A DNA stretch of 15,781 bases, from assembly GCA_002386585.1 (NCBI GenBank), contig DGIZ01000197.1, positions 1 to 15,781 on the forward strand, given 5' to 3'. The notes under the pieces were generated by a model, which was given only the letters and a program-made list of their open reading frames with translations, made no database searches and was not told the DNA's origin. Made by a program: the position numbers and the translations under genes. The stretch is from Brevundimonas sp. UBA4609 (GTDB taxonomy: Bacteria > Pseudomonadota > Alphaproteobacteria > Caulobacterales > Caulobacteraceae). The first letter of the stretch is position 1. The number at the start of each line of letters is the position of its first letter. Positions 7,022 to 13,209 of the stretch are shown piece by piece.

Positions 7022-8023
7022 TCAGCCCATCATCTGCGCGGCTTGGGGCGCGAAGTAGCTGATGACGCCGGACGCGCCGGCGCGCTTGAAGGCGTGCAGG
7101 CTTTCCAGGATGGCGCGGTCCGGGTCCAGCCAGCCGTTGGCGAAGGCAGCCTGCATCATCGCGTACTCGCCGGACACCTGATAGGCGAAGGTCGGCACCT
7201 TGAAGGTCTGCGACACCAGGCGGACGATATCCAGATAGGGCAGGCCCGGCTTGACGATCAGGGCGTCGGCGCCTTCCGACAGGTCCATCGCCACTTCGCG
7301 CAGGGCCTCGTCGGCGTTGGCGAAGTCCATCTGATAGGTCTTCTTGTCGCCAGTCAGCGACTTGGACGAGCCGACCGCGTCGCGATACGGGCCATAGAAG
7401 GCCGAGGCGTATTTGGCCGCATAGCTGATGATCAGCGCATCGCTGAGGGCGTTGGCCTCCAGCGCCTCGCGGATGGCCTGGACCCGGCCGTCCATCATGT
7501 CGGACGGCGCCACGGCGTCGGCGCCGGCGTGGGCGTGGATGAAGGCCTGTTCGGCCAGTCGCTCCAGCGTCGGATCGTTGACGATGCGGCCGTCTTCCAG
7601 AACGCCGTCGTGACCGTGGTCGGTGTAGCAGTCCAGCGCCACATCGGTCATGACGCCGATCTCGGGCGCGGCGTCCTTGATGGCGCGGATGCAGTCGGGG
7701 ATCAGGCCGTCCGGGTCGGTGGCGGCGGTGGCCACATTGTCCTTCAGCCCATCGTTCACATTGGGGAACAGGGCGACCATCGGAATGCCCAGATCGCGCG
7801 CCTCGACGGCGGCCTTGGCGGCCTCCTTGGGCGACAGGCGGAAGACGCCCGGCATGGAGGCGACCGGCTGGCGGTCCTCGTCGCCGTCATGGACGATCAG
7901 CGGCCAGATCAGATCGGCCGGCGTCAGCGTCGTCTCGGCGACCAGACGGCGCACCCACGGCTGCGAACGCAGGCGACGCGGGCGGGCGTAGGGGAAGGCG
8001 GCGGGCTGGAAGGGCATGGTCAT
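7022..8023 (-). CDS. hemB: Delta-aminolevulinic acid dehydratase (porphobilinogen synthase)
   Basis: HemB condenses two 5-aminolevulinate molecules to porphobilinogen in cytoplasmic haem synthesis. The 333-residue protein has RPRRLRSQPWVRRLVAETTL, SMPGVFRLS and the two active-site lysines, Lys204 in SYAAKYASAFYGPYR and Lys258 in ALIVKPGLPYLD. The metal loop reads DVALDCYTDHGHDG (127-140): aspartates replace the three zinc-binding cysteines of the E. coli type, so this belongs to the magnesium-dependent class of the family. I chose ATG 8023 over ATG 8017, two codons in, because the promoter hexamers (TTGCCT, TAAGCC) are spaced for transcription to begin at 8023, and no Shine-Dalgarno sequence exists for either. 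It converges on bpt across the repeat and is divergent from the acyl-CoA dehydrogenase. Confidence 0.96.
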   Translation of the reverse strand: MTMPFQPAAFPYARPRRLRSQPWVRRLVAETTLTPADLIWPLIVHDGDEDRQPVASMPGVFRLSPKEAAKAAVEARDLGIPMVALFPNVNDGLKDNVATAATDPDGLIPDCIRAIKDAAPEIGVMTDVALDCYTDHGHDGVLEDGRIVNDPTLERLAEQAFIHAHAGADAVAPSDMMDGRVQAIREALEANALSDALIISYAAKYASAFYGPYRDAVGSSKSLTGDKKTYQMDFANADEALREVAMDLSEGADALIVKPGLPYLDIVRLVSQTFKVPTFAYQVSGEYAMMQAAFANGWLDPDRAILESLHAFKRAGASGVISYFAPQAAQMMG

Positions 8024-8029
8024 GCGCGC

Positions 8030-8058
8030 GGCTTAAAACAAAGCGGGGGGAGAGGCAA
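8030..8058 (-). promoter_or_regulatory. Candidate leaderless promoter of hemB
   Basis: On the reverse strand TTGCCT (8058-8053), 17 bases, then TAAGCC (8035-8030), ending 6 bases before ATG 8023. Transcription would begin at the start codon. A TTTTAA overlapping the -10 region is an alternative -10, which would shift the start a few bases upstream. Confidence 0.45.
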
Positions 8059-8101
8059 AAGGCGAACTGTCCACCCGTGGTCATCCCTCGGCGGGGACGG
8101 G

Positions 8102-8130
8102 GTGACGCGCGCTCCGCCAGCCGTTAGAAG
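8102..8130 (+). promoter_or_regulatory. Candidate promoter of the acyl-CoA dehydrogenase gene
   Basis: GTGACGC (8102-8108), 14 bases, then GTTAGAAG (8123-8130) fits the Caulobacter pattern TTGACGS-N10-14-GCTANAWC with one mismatch in the -35 and two in the -10. The expected leader is about 40 bases, consistent with the ribosome binding site GGGAG (8168-8172) used by this gene. Confidence 0.45.
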
Positions 8131-8177
8131 CGCCCCGAACGCCCCGTCAGAGGGCAGGCTGCAATGCGGGAGCTTTC

Positions 8178-9314
8178 ATGGACTTCGCCCTCACCGACGA
8201 TCAACGCGCCATTCAGGACGCGGCCCGCGCCTTCGCCGAGGCCGAACTGGCCCCGCACTCGGCCCGCTGGGACGAGGACAAGCATTTCCCGGTCGACGTG
8301 CTGAAGGCCGCCGCCGAAATGGGCTTCGCCGGCATCTATACGGGCGAGGAACACGGCGGCATGGGGCTGGGCCGGGTCGAGGCGGCGGTGATCTTCGAGG
8401 AGCTGTCGCGCGGCGACGTGGCGACGGCCGCCTTCATCTCGATCCACAACATGGCGACGTGGATGATCGATAAGTTCGGCTCGGACGATCTGCGGGCGCG
8501 CTTCGTGCCGTCGCTGGTCGGGATGGAGAAGATCGCCAGCTACTGCCTGACCGAGCCGGGCTCGGGCTCGGACGCGGCGGCGCTGCGGACGACGGCGGTG
8601 CGCGACGGCGACCACTATGTGCTGAACGGCGCCAAGGCTTTCATCTCGGGCGCCGGGACGTCGGACGTCTATGTCGTCATGGTCCGCACCGGCGGCGAGG
8701 GGCCCAAGGGCATCTCGACCATCGTGGTCGAGGCGGGCACGCCTGGCCTGTCCTTCGGCGCCAATGAGAAGAAGATGGGCTGGAACGCCCAGCCGACCGC
8801 CGTGGTCAGCTTCGACGACTGCCGCGTGCCGGCCGCCAACCTGGTGGGCGAGGAAGGCGCGGGCTTCAAATACGCCATGGCCGGTCTGGACGGCGGGCGC
8901 CTGAACATCGCCGCCTGCTCGCTGGGCGGGGCGCGTCTGGCGCTGGAGACGGCCCAGGAATACGTCGCCGGCCGCAAACAGTTCGGTCAGGCGATCGGCC
9001 AGTTCCAGAACACCCAGTTCGAGCTGGCGGACATGGCCACGGATCTCGAGGCCGCCCGTCTGATGGTGCTGCGCGGCGCCTGGGCCATCGACACCGGCCA
9101 CGCGGAGAAGACCAAGTGGTGCGCCATGGCCAAGCGCCTGACGACCGACGCCTGCTTCCAGATTGCCGATCAGGCGCTGCAGCTGCACGGCGGCTACGGC
9201 TATCTGAAGGACTACCCGCTGGAGCGGATCGTGCGCGACCTGCGCGTTCACCGCATCCTGGAAGGCACCAATGAGATCATGCGCGTGATCGTGGCGCGCG
9301 AGCTGGCGCGCTAG
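8178..9314 (+). CDS. Isobutyryl-CoA dehydrogenase-type acyl-CoA dehydrogenase (ACAD8-like)
   Basis: This 378-residue FAD enzyme has the full acyl-CoA dehydrogenase fold: an N-terminal helical domain, the FAD-binding strand segment (ASYCLTEPGSGSDAA; AKAFISGAG), and the C-terminal helical domain with RKQFGQAIGQFQ and ALQLHGGYGYLKDYPLERIV. The catalytic base is Glu362 in HRILEGTNEIMR. Phrases such as AAFISIHNMATWMIDKFG, SDVYVVMVRTGGEGPKGIS and GWNAQPTAVVSFDDC closely follow vertebrate ACAD8, so the likely reaction is isobutyryl-CoA to methacrylyl-CoA in valine breakdown. The nearby 3-hydroxyisobutyryl-CoA hydrolase gene supports this. A short-branched-chain acyl-CoA enzyme is the alternative. 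GGGAG (8168-8172) five bases before the ATG fixes the start. The stop is 3 bases from the stop of the convergent gene. Confidence 0.9.
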   Translation: MDFALTDDQRAIQDAARAFAEAELAPHSARWDEDKHFPVDVLKAAAEMGFAGIYTGEEHGGMGLGRVEAAVIFEELSRGDVATAAFISIHNMATWMIDKFGSDDLRARFVPSLVGMEKIASYCLTEPGSGSDAAALRTTAVRDGDHYVLNGAKAFISGAGTSDVYVVMVRTGGEGPKGISTIVVEAGTPGLSFGANEKKMGWNAQPTAVVSFDDCRVPAANLVGEEGAGFKYAMAGLDGGRLNIAACSLGGARLALETAQEYVAGRKQFGQAIGQFQNTQFELADMATDLEAARLMVLRGAWAIDTGHAEKTKWCAMAKRLTTDACFQIADQALQLHGGYGYLKDYPLERIVRDLRVHRILEGTNEIMRVIVARELAR

Positions 9315-9317
9315 GCG

Positions 9318-9782
9318 TCAACCGCAGCGCCTCGCCAGATTCACCAGCGCGGCGGACTGGCCCAGATACCACGGCTCGTCCGCCTCGTTCGGGGCGTCTA
9401 GGTCGACGTTGCGCGCCTGTCTCAGCGCGGCCTTGCCTTCGGACGACAGGGTGTAGACTTGTCGGTCCATCTCATCGACCGAGGGCGTCAGCGCATAGTC
9501 CGTGTTGTCGATCGTCACAGCCAGGGCGCGCTCGCCGGGACCAGGCGATCCCGGAAAATCATAGAAATACTGGAACGTGATCTGTCCGCCCGCGCAGTGC
9601 GCGCGTGTGATGACCGAGGTGAAGTTCCAGTTCAGGAAGCTGGCCACCGGCCCTTCGCCCGATACGTCGTGCGTCACCCACTGCGCGCTCCTTTCATCCA
9701 CGGGAGCGGCCGTCAGGGTCAGGGCGGCTGTCATCGCGGTGATGAGCATGGGGGAAGTCTTTCGTGAACTGGAAGGAGCCAT
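9318..9782 (-). CDS. Putative secreted protein of unknown function
   Basis: I do not recognise this family. From ATG 9782 the product has 154 residues, beginning MAPSSSRKTSPMLITAMTAA, a basic n-region plus a hydrophobic core like a signal peptide, with a possible cleavage around TAAPVDERSA. The mature part contains WVTHDVSGEGPVASFLNWNF, two cysteines (in RAHCAGGQ and the C-terminal ARRCG), FQYFYDFPGSPGPGERALAV and YTLSSEGKAALRQARNVDLD. The two cysteines could form a disulfide in the periplasm. ATG 9749 (143 aa) is an alternative start; it would leave no basic n-region. Neither start has a ribosome binding site. Codon usage is like the neighbours. It sits on the opposite strand between the two valine-degradation genes, with only 3 bases to the dehydrogenase stop and no room for a terminator. 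Confidence 0.65.
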   Translation of the reverse strand: MAPSSSRKTSPMLITAMTAALTLTAAPVDERSAQWVTHDVSGEGPVASFLNWNFTSVITRAHCAGGQITFQYFYDFPGSPGPGERALAVTIDNTDYALTPSVDEMDRQVYTLSSEGKAALRQARNVDLDAPNEADEPWYLGQSAALVNLARRCG

Positions 9783-9823
9783 ACCAACGCTGCTGCAGCG
9801 CGAATGCAAGACGGCTCTTCGGC

Positions 9824-9852
9824 TTTACCCGCGGCGGCCTCGGCTCTAGACG
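9824..9852 (+). promoter_or_regulatory. Candidate leaderless promoter of the 3-hydroxyisobutyryl-CoA hydrolase gene
   Basis: TTTACC (9824-9829), 17 bases, TAGACG (9847-9852), then 6 bases to ATG 9859. In the Caulobacter notation it reads TTTACCC-N14-TCTAGACG. No Shine-Dalgarno sequence precedes the ATG, which agrees with leaderless initiation. Confidence 0.42.
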
Positions 9853-9858
9853 CAAGAC

Positions 9859-10914
9859 ATGAGCACTGAATCCGAAGTCATCACCCGCATCGAGAACGGT
9901 GTCGGCCGCATCACCCTGAACCGGCCCAAGGCGATCCACGCCCTGAACCGGGCTATGTGCGAGGCGATGATCGAGGCGCTGTTGGCCTGGCGCGCGGACG
10001 ACGCGGTTCGGTCGGTGCTGATCGACCATGCGGGCGAGCGCGGCTTCTGCGCGGGCGGCGACATCCGCATGATCGCCGAGAGCGGGGCAGGGGATGCGTC
10101 CGAGGCCAAGGCCTTCTTCAAGGCCGAGTATCAGCTGAACCATCTGATGTTCGTCTATTCCAAGCCGATCACGGCGGTGGTGGACGGCATCGTCATGGGC
10201 GGCGGCGTGGGCATCAGCGAGCCCGCCCACGTCCGCATCGCCACCGAGCGCACCACCTACGCTATGCCCGAGACCGGCATCGGCCTGTTCCCCGACGTGG
10301 GCGGCGGCTGGTTCCTTCCGCGCCTGCCGGGTCAGACCGGCGTCTGGCTGGCCCTGACCGGCGCGCGGCTGAAGGCGGCGGACACGGTGGCGCTGGGCAT
10401 CCACACCCACTTCGTCGCATCCGAGGCCGTCGAGGCGTTGAAGACCGAACTGCGGGCCGCGCCCGCCGATCCGAAGGCGGTCGCCGATCGCGCCGCCGGA
10501 GACGCCGGGCCGTCGCCGCTGGCGCCGCACCGCGAGGCCATCGACCGTCTGTTCGCCTTCGACACGGTGGAAGAGATCGTCGCCGCCCTTCAGGCCGAGG
10601 GTTCGGAGTGGGCGCTGAAGCAGCTCGACATCCTGAAGACCAAGTCGCCGCAGTCGCTGAAGGTCTCGCTGCGCCAGATCCGCACGGGCGCGACGCTGAC
10701 TGACTTCGCCGACAACATGGCGATGGAATACGCCCTGGGCGGACGTGTCGTGCAGACCCACGATTTCCAGGAAGGCGTGCGCGCCGTCATCATCGACAAG
10801 GATAATGCGCCCCAGTGGTCGCCGGCCGAGCTTTCTTCGGTTTCAGAGGCCCAGATCGAGGCTCTGTTCGCGCCCCTGCCTGCGGGTGAGGCATGGAAAC
10901 CGCTGATCCGCTGA
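9859..10914 (+). CDS. 3-hydroxyisobutyryl-CoA hydrolase (crotonase superfamily)
   Basis: This 351-residue crotonase-fold enzyme matches the hydrolase branch: GVGRITLNRPKAIHALN at the N-terminus, the oxyanion segment GFCAGGDIR (62-70), VVDGIVMGGGVGIS (107-120), then ATERTTYAMPETGIGLFPDV with the paired acids Glu138 and Asp146 at the eight-residue spacing of human HIBCH. FLPRLPG and LALTGARLKAADTVALGI follow. Length exceeds simple enoyl-CoA hydratases (about 260) and fits HIBCH with its C-terminal helical extension. It would hydrolyse 3-hydroxyisobutyryl-CoA to free 3-hydroxyisobutyrate in valine degradation, two steps after the dehydrogenase at 8178-9314. The intermediate hydratase and downstream mmsB/mmsA genes are not in this window. 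An enoyl-CoA hydratase/isomerase label is the fallback. Confidence 0.92.
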   Translation: MSTESEVITRIENGVGRITLNRPKAIHALNRAMCEAMIEALLAWRADDAVRSVLIDHAGERGFCAGGDIRMIAESGAGDASEAKAFFKAEYQLNHLMFVYSKPITAVVDGIVMGGGVGISEPAHVRIATERTTYAMPETGIGLFPDVGGGWFLPRLPGQTGVWLALTGARLKAADTVALGIHTHFVASEAVEALKTELRAAPADPKAVADRAAGDAGPSPLAPHREAIDRLFAFDTVEEIVAALQAEGSEWALKQLDILKTKSPQSLKVSLRQIRTGATLTDFADNMAMEYALGGRVVQTHDFQEGVRAVIIDKDNAPQWSPAELSSVSEAQIEALFAPLPAGEAWKPLIR

Positions 10915-10930
10915 TTTCGCGCAAGCTTCA

Positions 10931-10959
10931 TTGTTCCGGGCGGGGGAAAAGCCTATCTT
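10931..10959 (+). promoter_or_regulatory. Candidate leaderless promoter of the DAHP synthase operon
   Basis: TTGTTC (10931-10936), a 17-base spacer, and TATCTT (10954-10959) end 6 bases before ATG 10966, so transcription should start at the A of the start codon. The bases between (GGCGGC) contain no ribosome binding site. This is the best of the leaderless promoter candidates here. Confidence 0.55.
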
Positions 10960-10965
10960 GGCGGC

Positions 10966-12336
10966 ATGACTAGTCGCTGGACCCCCGAATCCTGGAGAAA
11001 CAAGCCCGTCCTGCATATGCCGACGGACTATCCGGACGCCGCCGAACTGGCGCGCGTCGAAGACGAGCTGCGCGCAATGCCGCCCCTCGTCTTTGCGGGC
11101 GAGGCGCGCAAGCTTACCGATCACCTGGCCCAGGTCGAGGCGGGCGACGCCTTCCTGCTGCAGGGCGGCGACTGCGCCGAGAGCTTCAAGGAGTTCTCGA
11201 CCGACAACATCCGCGACACCTTCCGCCTGATCCTGCAGATGGCGGTGGTGCTGACCTTCGCCGGTCGCAAGCCGGTGGTGAAGGTCGGCCGCATCGCCGG
11301 TCAGTTCGCCAAGCCGCGCTCGTCCCCGATCGAGGAGATCGGCGGGGTCGAGCTGCCGTCCTATCGCGGCGACATCATCAACGGCATGGGTTTCACGCCG
11401 GAAGAGCGCACGCCCGATCCGCAGCGCCTGATCCGCGCCTATAACCAGTCGGCCTCGACGCTGAACCTGCTGCGCGCCTTTGCGGGCGGGGGGTATGCCG
11501 ACCTCTACAACATCCACCGCTGGACGCTGGGCTTCGCCGACGACGGCGCGGGCGCGGCCTATCGCGAGCTGGCCGACAAGATCACCGAGGCCCTGGCCTT
11601 CATGGAGGCGGTCGGCGTCACGCCCGAGACGCATCCCGACCTGTCGCGCGTCGAGGTCTTCACCAGCCACGAAGCCTTGCTGCTGAATGTCGAGAGCGCC
11701 CTGACGCGCCTGGACGGCTCGACCGGCGAATGGTTCGACACCTCGGCCCACATGCTGTGGATCGGCGAGCGCACGCGTCAGCTGGACGGCGCCCACATCG
11801 AGTTCATGCGCGGCATCTCCAACCCCATCGGGGTCAAGTGCGGGCCGACCATGACGGCGGACGACCTGTTGCCGCTGATCGACGCCCTGAACCCGAATAA
11901 CATTCCGGGCCGCCTGACGCTGATCGGCCGCTTCGGCCACGACAAGGTGGGCGACCGCCTGCCGGGCCTGATGCGGGCGGTGAAGGCGGCGGGCAAACGC
12001 GTCATCTGGTCGATCGACCCGATGCACGGCAATACGCTGAAGGCCGGCAACGGCTACAAGACCCGGCCCTTCGACCGCGTCATGGGCGAGGTCCGCACAT
12101 TTATTGATGTTGCGGAGGCCGAGGGGGTCCACCCCGGCGGCGTCCACCTGGAGATGACCGGCCAGAACGTCACCGAGTGCATCGGCGGCGCCCAGGCGGT
12201 GACCGAGGACGACCTGTCGAGCCGTTACCACACCCATTGCGATCCGCGCCTGAACGCGGATCAGGCGCTGGAGATGGCCTTCCTGGTCGCCGAGCGTCTC
12301 AAGGCCGGGCGGCAGGCCCGGTCCGAGGCCGCATGA
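10966..12336 (+). CDS. Class II 3-deoxy-7-phosphoheptulonate (DAHP) synthase
   Basis: DAHP synthase condenses phosphoenolpyruvate and erythrose 4-phosphate, the first step of the shikimate pathway. This 456-residue protein is the plant-like class II type. Seen motifs are [27 protein letters not shown] and the metal ligands Cys70, His354 (SIDPMHGNT), Glu396 ([15 protein letters not shown]) and Asp426 (HTHCDPRLN). The His-Glu-Asp spacing of 42 and 30 residues equals that of the Mycobacterium tuberculosis enzyme. The N-terminus is short: it lacks the additional N-terminal segment that carries part of the aromatic-amino-acid sites in the mycobacterial protein, so its feedback control may differ. 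It starts at a likely leaderless ATG and its TGA overlaps the ATG of the prephenate dehydratase (ATGA), making the two an operon. Confidence 0.95.
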   Translation: MTSRWTPESWRNKPVLHMPTDYPDAAELARVEDELRAMPPLVFAGEARKLTDHLAQVEAGDAFLLQGGDCAESFKEFSTDNIRDTFRLILQMAVVLTFAGRKPVVKVGRIAGQFAKPRSSPIEEIGGVELPSYRGDIINGMGFTPEERTPDPQRLIRAYNQSASTLNLLRAFAGGGYADLYNIHRWTLGFADDGAGAAYRELADKITEALAFMEAVGVTPETHPDLSRVEVFTSHEALLLNVESALTRLDGSTGEWFDTSAHMLWIGERTRQLDGAHIEFMRGISNPIGVKCGPTMTADDLLPLIDALNPNNIPGRLTLIGRFGHDKVGDRLPGLMRAVKAAGKRVIWSIDPMHGNTLKAGNGYKTRPFDRVMGEVRTFIDVAEAEGVHPGGVHLEMTGQNVTECIGGAQAVTEDDLSSRYHTHCDPRLNADQALEMAFLVAERLKAGRQARSEAA

Positions 12337-12899
12337 CGGCAGAAGACGAAACGCCCGGCCGCGTCGCCTATCAGGGCGCGCCGGGCGCCTTCAGCCACGA
12401 AGCCTGCCTGGACCTGCGTCCGTGGGACGAGGCGGTCGGCTTTGAGACCTTCCAGGGCGCGATCGACGCCGTCCTGAGCGGCGACTGCCATTGCGCCCTG
12501 ATCCCCGTCGAGAACTCGACCGTGGGCGTGGTCGAGCCCGCCGCTACGCTTGTGAGAGAGGCGGGACTTGTGGCGGTCAGCGACGCCTGGCGGCCGATCC
12601 GTCTGGCCCTGCTGGGCGTGCCCGAGGCGCGGTTATCGGACGTGAAGACGGCCGAGAGCCACCCGGTGGCCCTGCAGCAGTGCTCCAAGGCCCTGAAAGA
12701 GATGGCGATCACGGCCGTCGAAGTGTTCGACACCGGGGGCGCGGCCGCTGCGGTGGCCGAGGCGGGCGACGTCTCGCGCGCCGCCGTTGCGCCCGCTCGC
12801 GCGGCTGAGGTCTATGGGCTGTCGGTTCTGCGCAACGATCTGCAGGATTTCAGCGACAACCGCACACGGTTTGTCCTCTTCACGGCTCCTGAGGCTTGA
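12333..12899 (+). CDS. pheA: Prephenate dehydratase, catalytic domain only (no ACT domain)
   Basis: The enzyme converts prephenate to phenylpyruvate, the Phe-specific branch step. The 188-residue product has the catalytic motifs [16 protein letters not shown] (9-24), [15 protein letters not shown] (55-69), [13 protein letters not shown] (109-121) and the active-site DNRTRF (175-180, catalytic Thr178). It stops eight residues after TRF. Family members usually continue with an ACT domain of about 90 residues (GALV and ESRP motifs) that binds phenylalanine for feedback inhibition. None is encoded after the stop in any forward frame that I can see, so this is a short form and not a visible frameshift. 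It is translationally coupled to DAHP synthase (ATGA overlap). Substrate could also include arogenate. A second, ACT-containing copy elsewhere in the genome is possible. Confidence 0.88.
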   Translation: MTAEDETPGRVAYQGAPGAFSHEACLDLRPWDEAVGFETFQGAIDAVLSGDCHCALIPVENSTVGVVEPAATLVREAGLVAVSDAWRPIRLALLGVPEARLSDVKTAESHPVALQQCSKALKEMAITAVEVFDTGGAAAAVAEAGDVSRAAVAPARAAEVYGLSVLRNDLQDFSDNRTRFVLFTAPEA

Positions 12900-12924
12900 C
12901 CGCGCATAAAATTTGCTGTTGTAA
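12896..12924 (+). promoter_or_regulatory. Candidate promoter for the Phe/Tyr leader and chorismate mutase transcript
   Basis: TTGACC (12896-12901) overlaps the stop codon of the prephenate dehydratase and belongs to CTTGAC, the strongest alphaproteobacterial -35 form. Seventeen bases later TTGTAA (12919-12924) is a mediocre -10. An alternative -10, TAAAAT (12907-12912), has no matching -35. Transcription would start near 12931, making a leader of about 280 bases before chorismate mutase. Confidence 0.4.
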
Positions 12925-12927
12925 GGC

Positions 12928-12963
12928 CCGGTCGGATCAACCCTGATCCAGAAACCGGACCGG
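12928..12963 (+). promoter_or_regulatory. Stem-loop immediately upstream of the leader peptide
   Basis: A perfect 6-bp hairpin GGATCA-ACCC-TGATCC (12934-12949) is enclosed by CCGGTC (12928-12933) pairing with GACCGG (12958-12963). The structure ends four bases before the leader ATG, so it may limit ribosome access to the leader, or act as a transcription pause site. Confidence 0.45.
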
Positions 12964-12967
12964 ATTC

Positions 12968-13069
12968 ATGTCCTCGCTGCGCGCACAAATGACCCTTGAA
13001 ACCACCTCGCGCGCGGTGGCCGGCTTTTATTTTGGCTACGGCTATTACGGCTTTCGATACGCCGGCTGA
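12968..13069 (+). CDS. Phe/Tyr-rich leader peptide (putative attenuator leader of chorismate mutase)
   Basis: A 33-residue ORF begins MSSLRAQMTLETTSRAVAG and ends FYFGYGYYGFRYAG. The tail holds three Phe and five Tyr within twelve residues, in a gap between two Phe/Tyr biosynthesis genes. All three Phe codons are TTT, while all three Phe codons of the downstream chorismate mutase are TTC; TTT is generally uncommon in genes here. Two of five Tyr codons are TAT. The peptide has no domain, signal sequence or other plausible job, and the ATG has only a weak GGA before it. This is what a transcription-attenuation leader looks like (as pheL, hisL and trpL do in enterics): ribosomes would stall over these codons when charged tRNA-Phe or tRNA-Tyr is scarce. 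The stop (13067-13069) lies inside a potential hairpin. Function is inferred from sequence alone. Confidence 0.75.
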   Translation: MSSLRAQMTLETTSRAVAGFYFGYGYYGFRYAG

Positions 13070-13133
13070 GGCGTCGGGCTTCTAACCAGACCCTGACTGT
13101 CTCGCTGGCGACCGCTTCTCCCCAAGCGGCCAG
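13016..13133 (+). promoter_or_regulatory. Attenuator region with alternative hairpins before chorismate mutase
   Basis: Overlapping, mutually exclusive pairings are visible. (1) GCCGGC 13019-13024 with GCCGGC 13061-13066, enclosing all Phe/Tyr codons. (2) ACGCC 13059-13063 with GGCGT 13070-13074. (3) GTCGGG 13073-13078 with CCTGAC 13092-13097, one G-U pair. (4) CCA/GAC 13086-13091 with GTC/TGG in 13099-13108. (5) CTGG plus CCGCTT (13105-13108, 13112-13117) with AAGCGG plus CCAG (13124-13133), loop CTCCCC. Hairpin 5 is the strongest and is the terminator candidate, though no T-run follows. A ribosome stalled on the Phe/Tyr codons blocks 1 and 2 and could favour 3 or 4; pairing 4 takes the CTGG strand of 5. 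The remaining bases to 13209 carry a weak GTCG/CGAC stem (13159-13174). Pairings were found by eye, without energies. Confidence 0.5.
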
Positions 13134-13209
13134 TACGCGCGTTCACGCCTGACCTTCTGTCGGCGGGACGCGACCTCCCCATCGAAACCCATGCTGAAAG
13201 CCATCTCCC

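Noticed and set aside
6854..8473. 539-codon plus-strand frame running through the repeat and antisense to hemB
   Set aside because: It crosses the palindromic element, hemB in antisense and the start of the acyl-CoA dehydrogenase; no conserved motif.
8124..9251. 375-codon frame antisense to the acyl-CoA dehydrogenase
   Set aside because: Antisense shadow; the plus-strand gene is complete with Glu362.
10843..12237. 464-codon frame antisense to DAHP synthase
   Set aside because: Antisense shadow; the plus-strand metal ligands match class II enzymes at exact spacing.
12890..12960. Frameshifted ACT domain after the prephenate dehydratase stop
   Set aside because: I read the three forward frames after 12899 and saw no GALV or ESRP-like segment, and the next bases form a promoter and hairpin.
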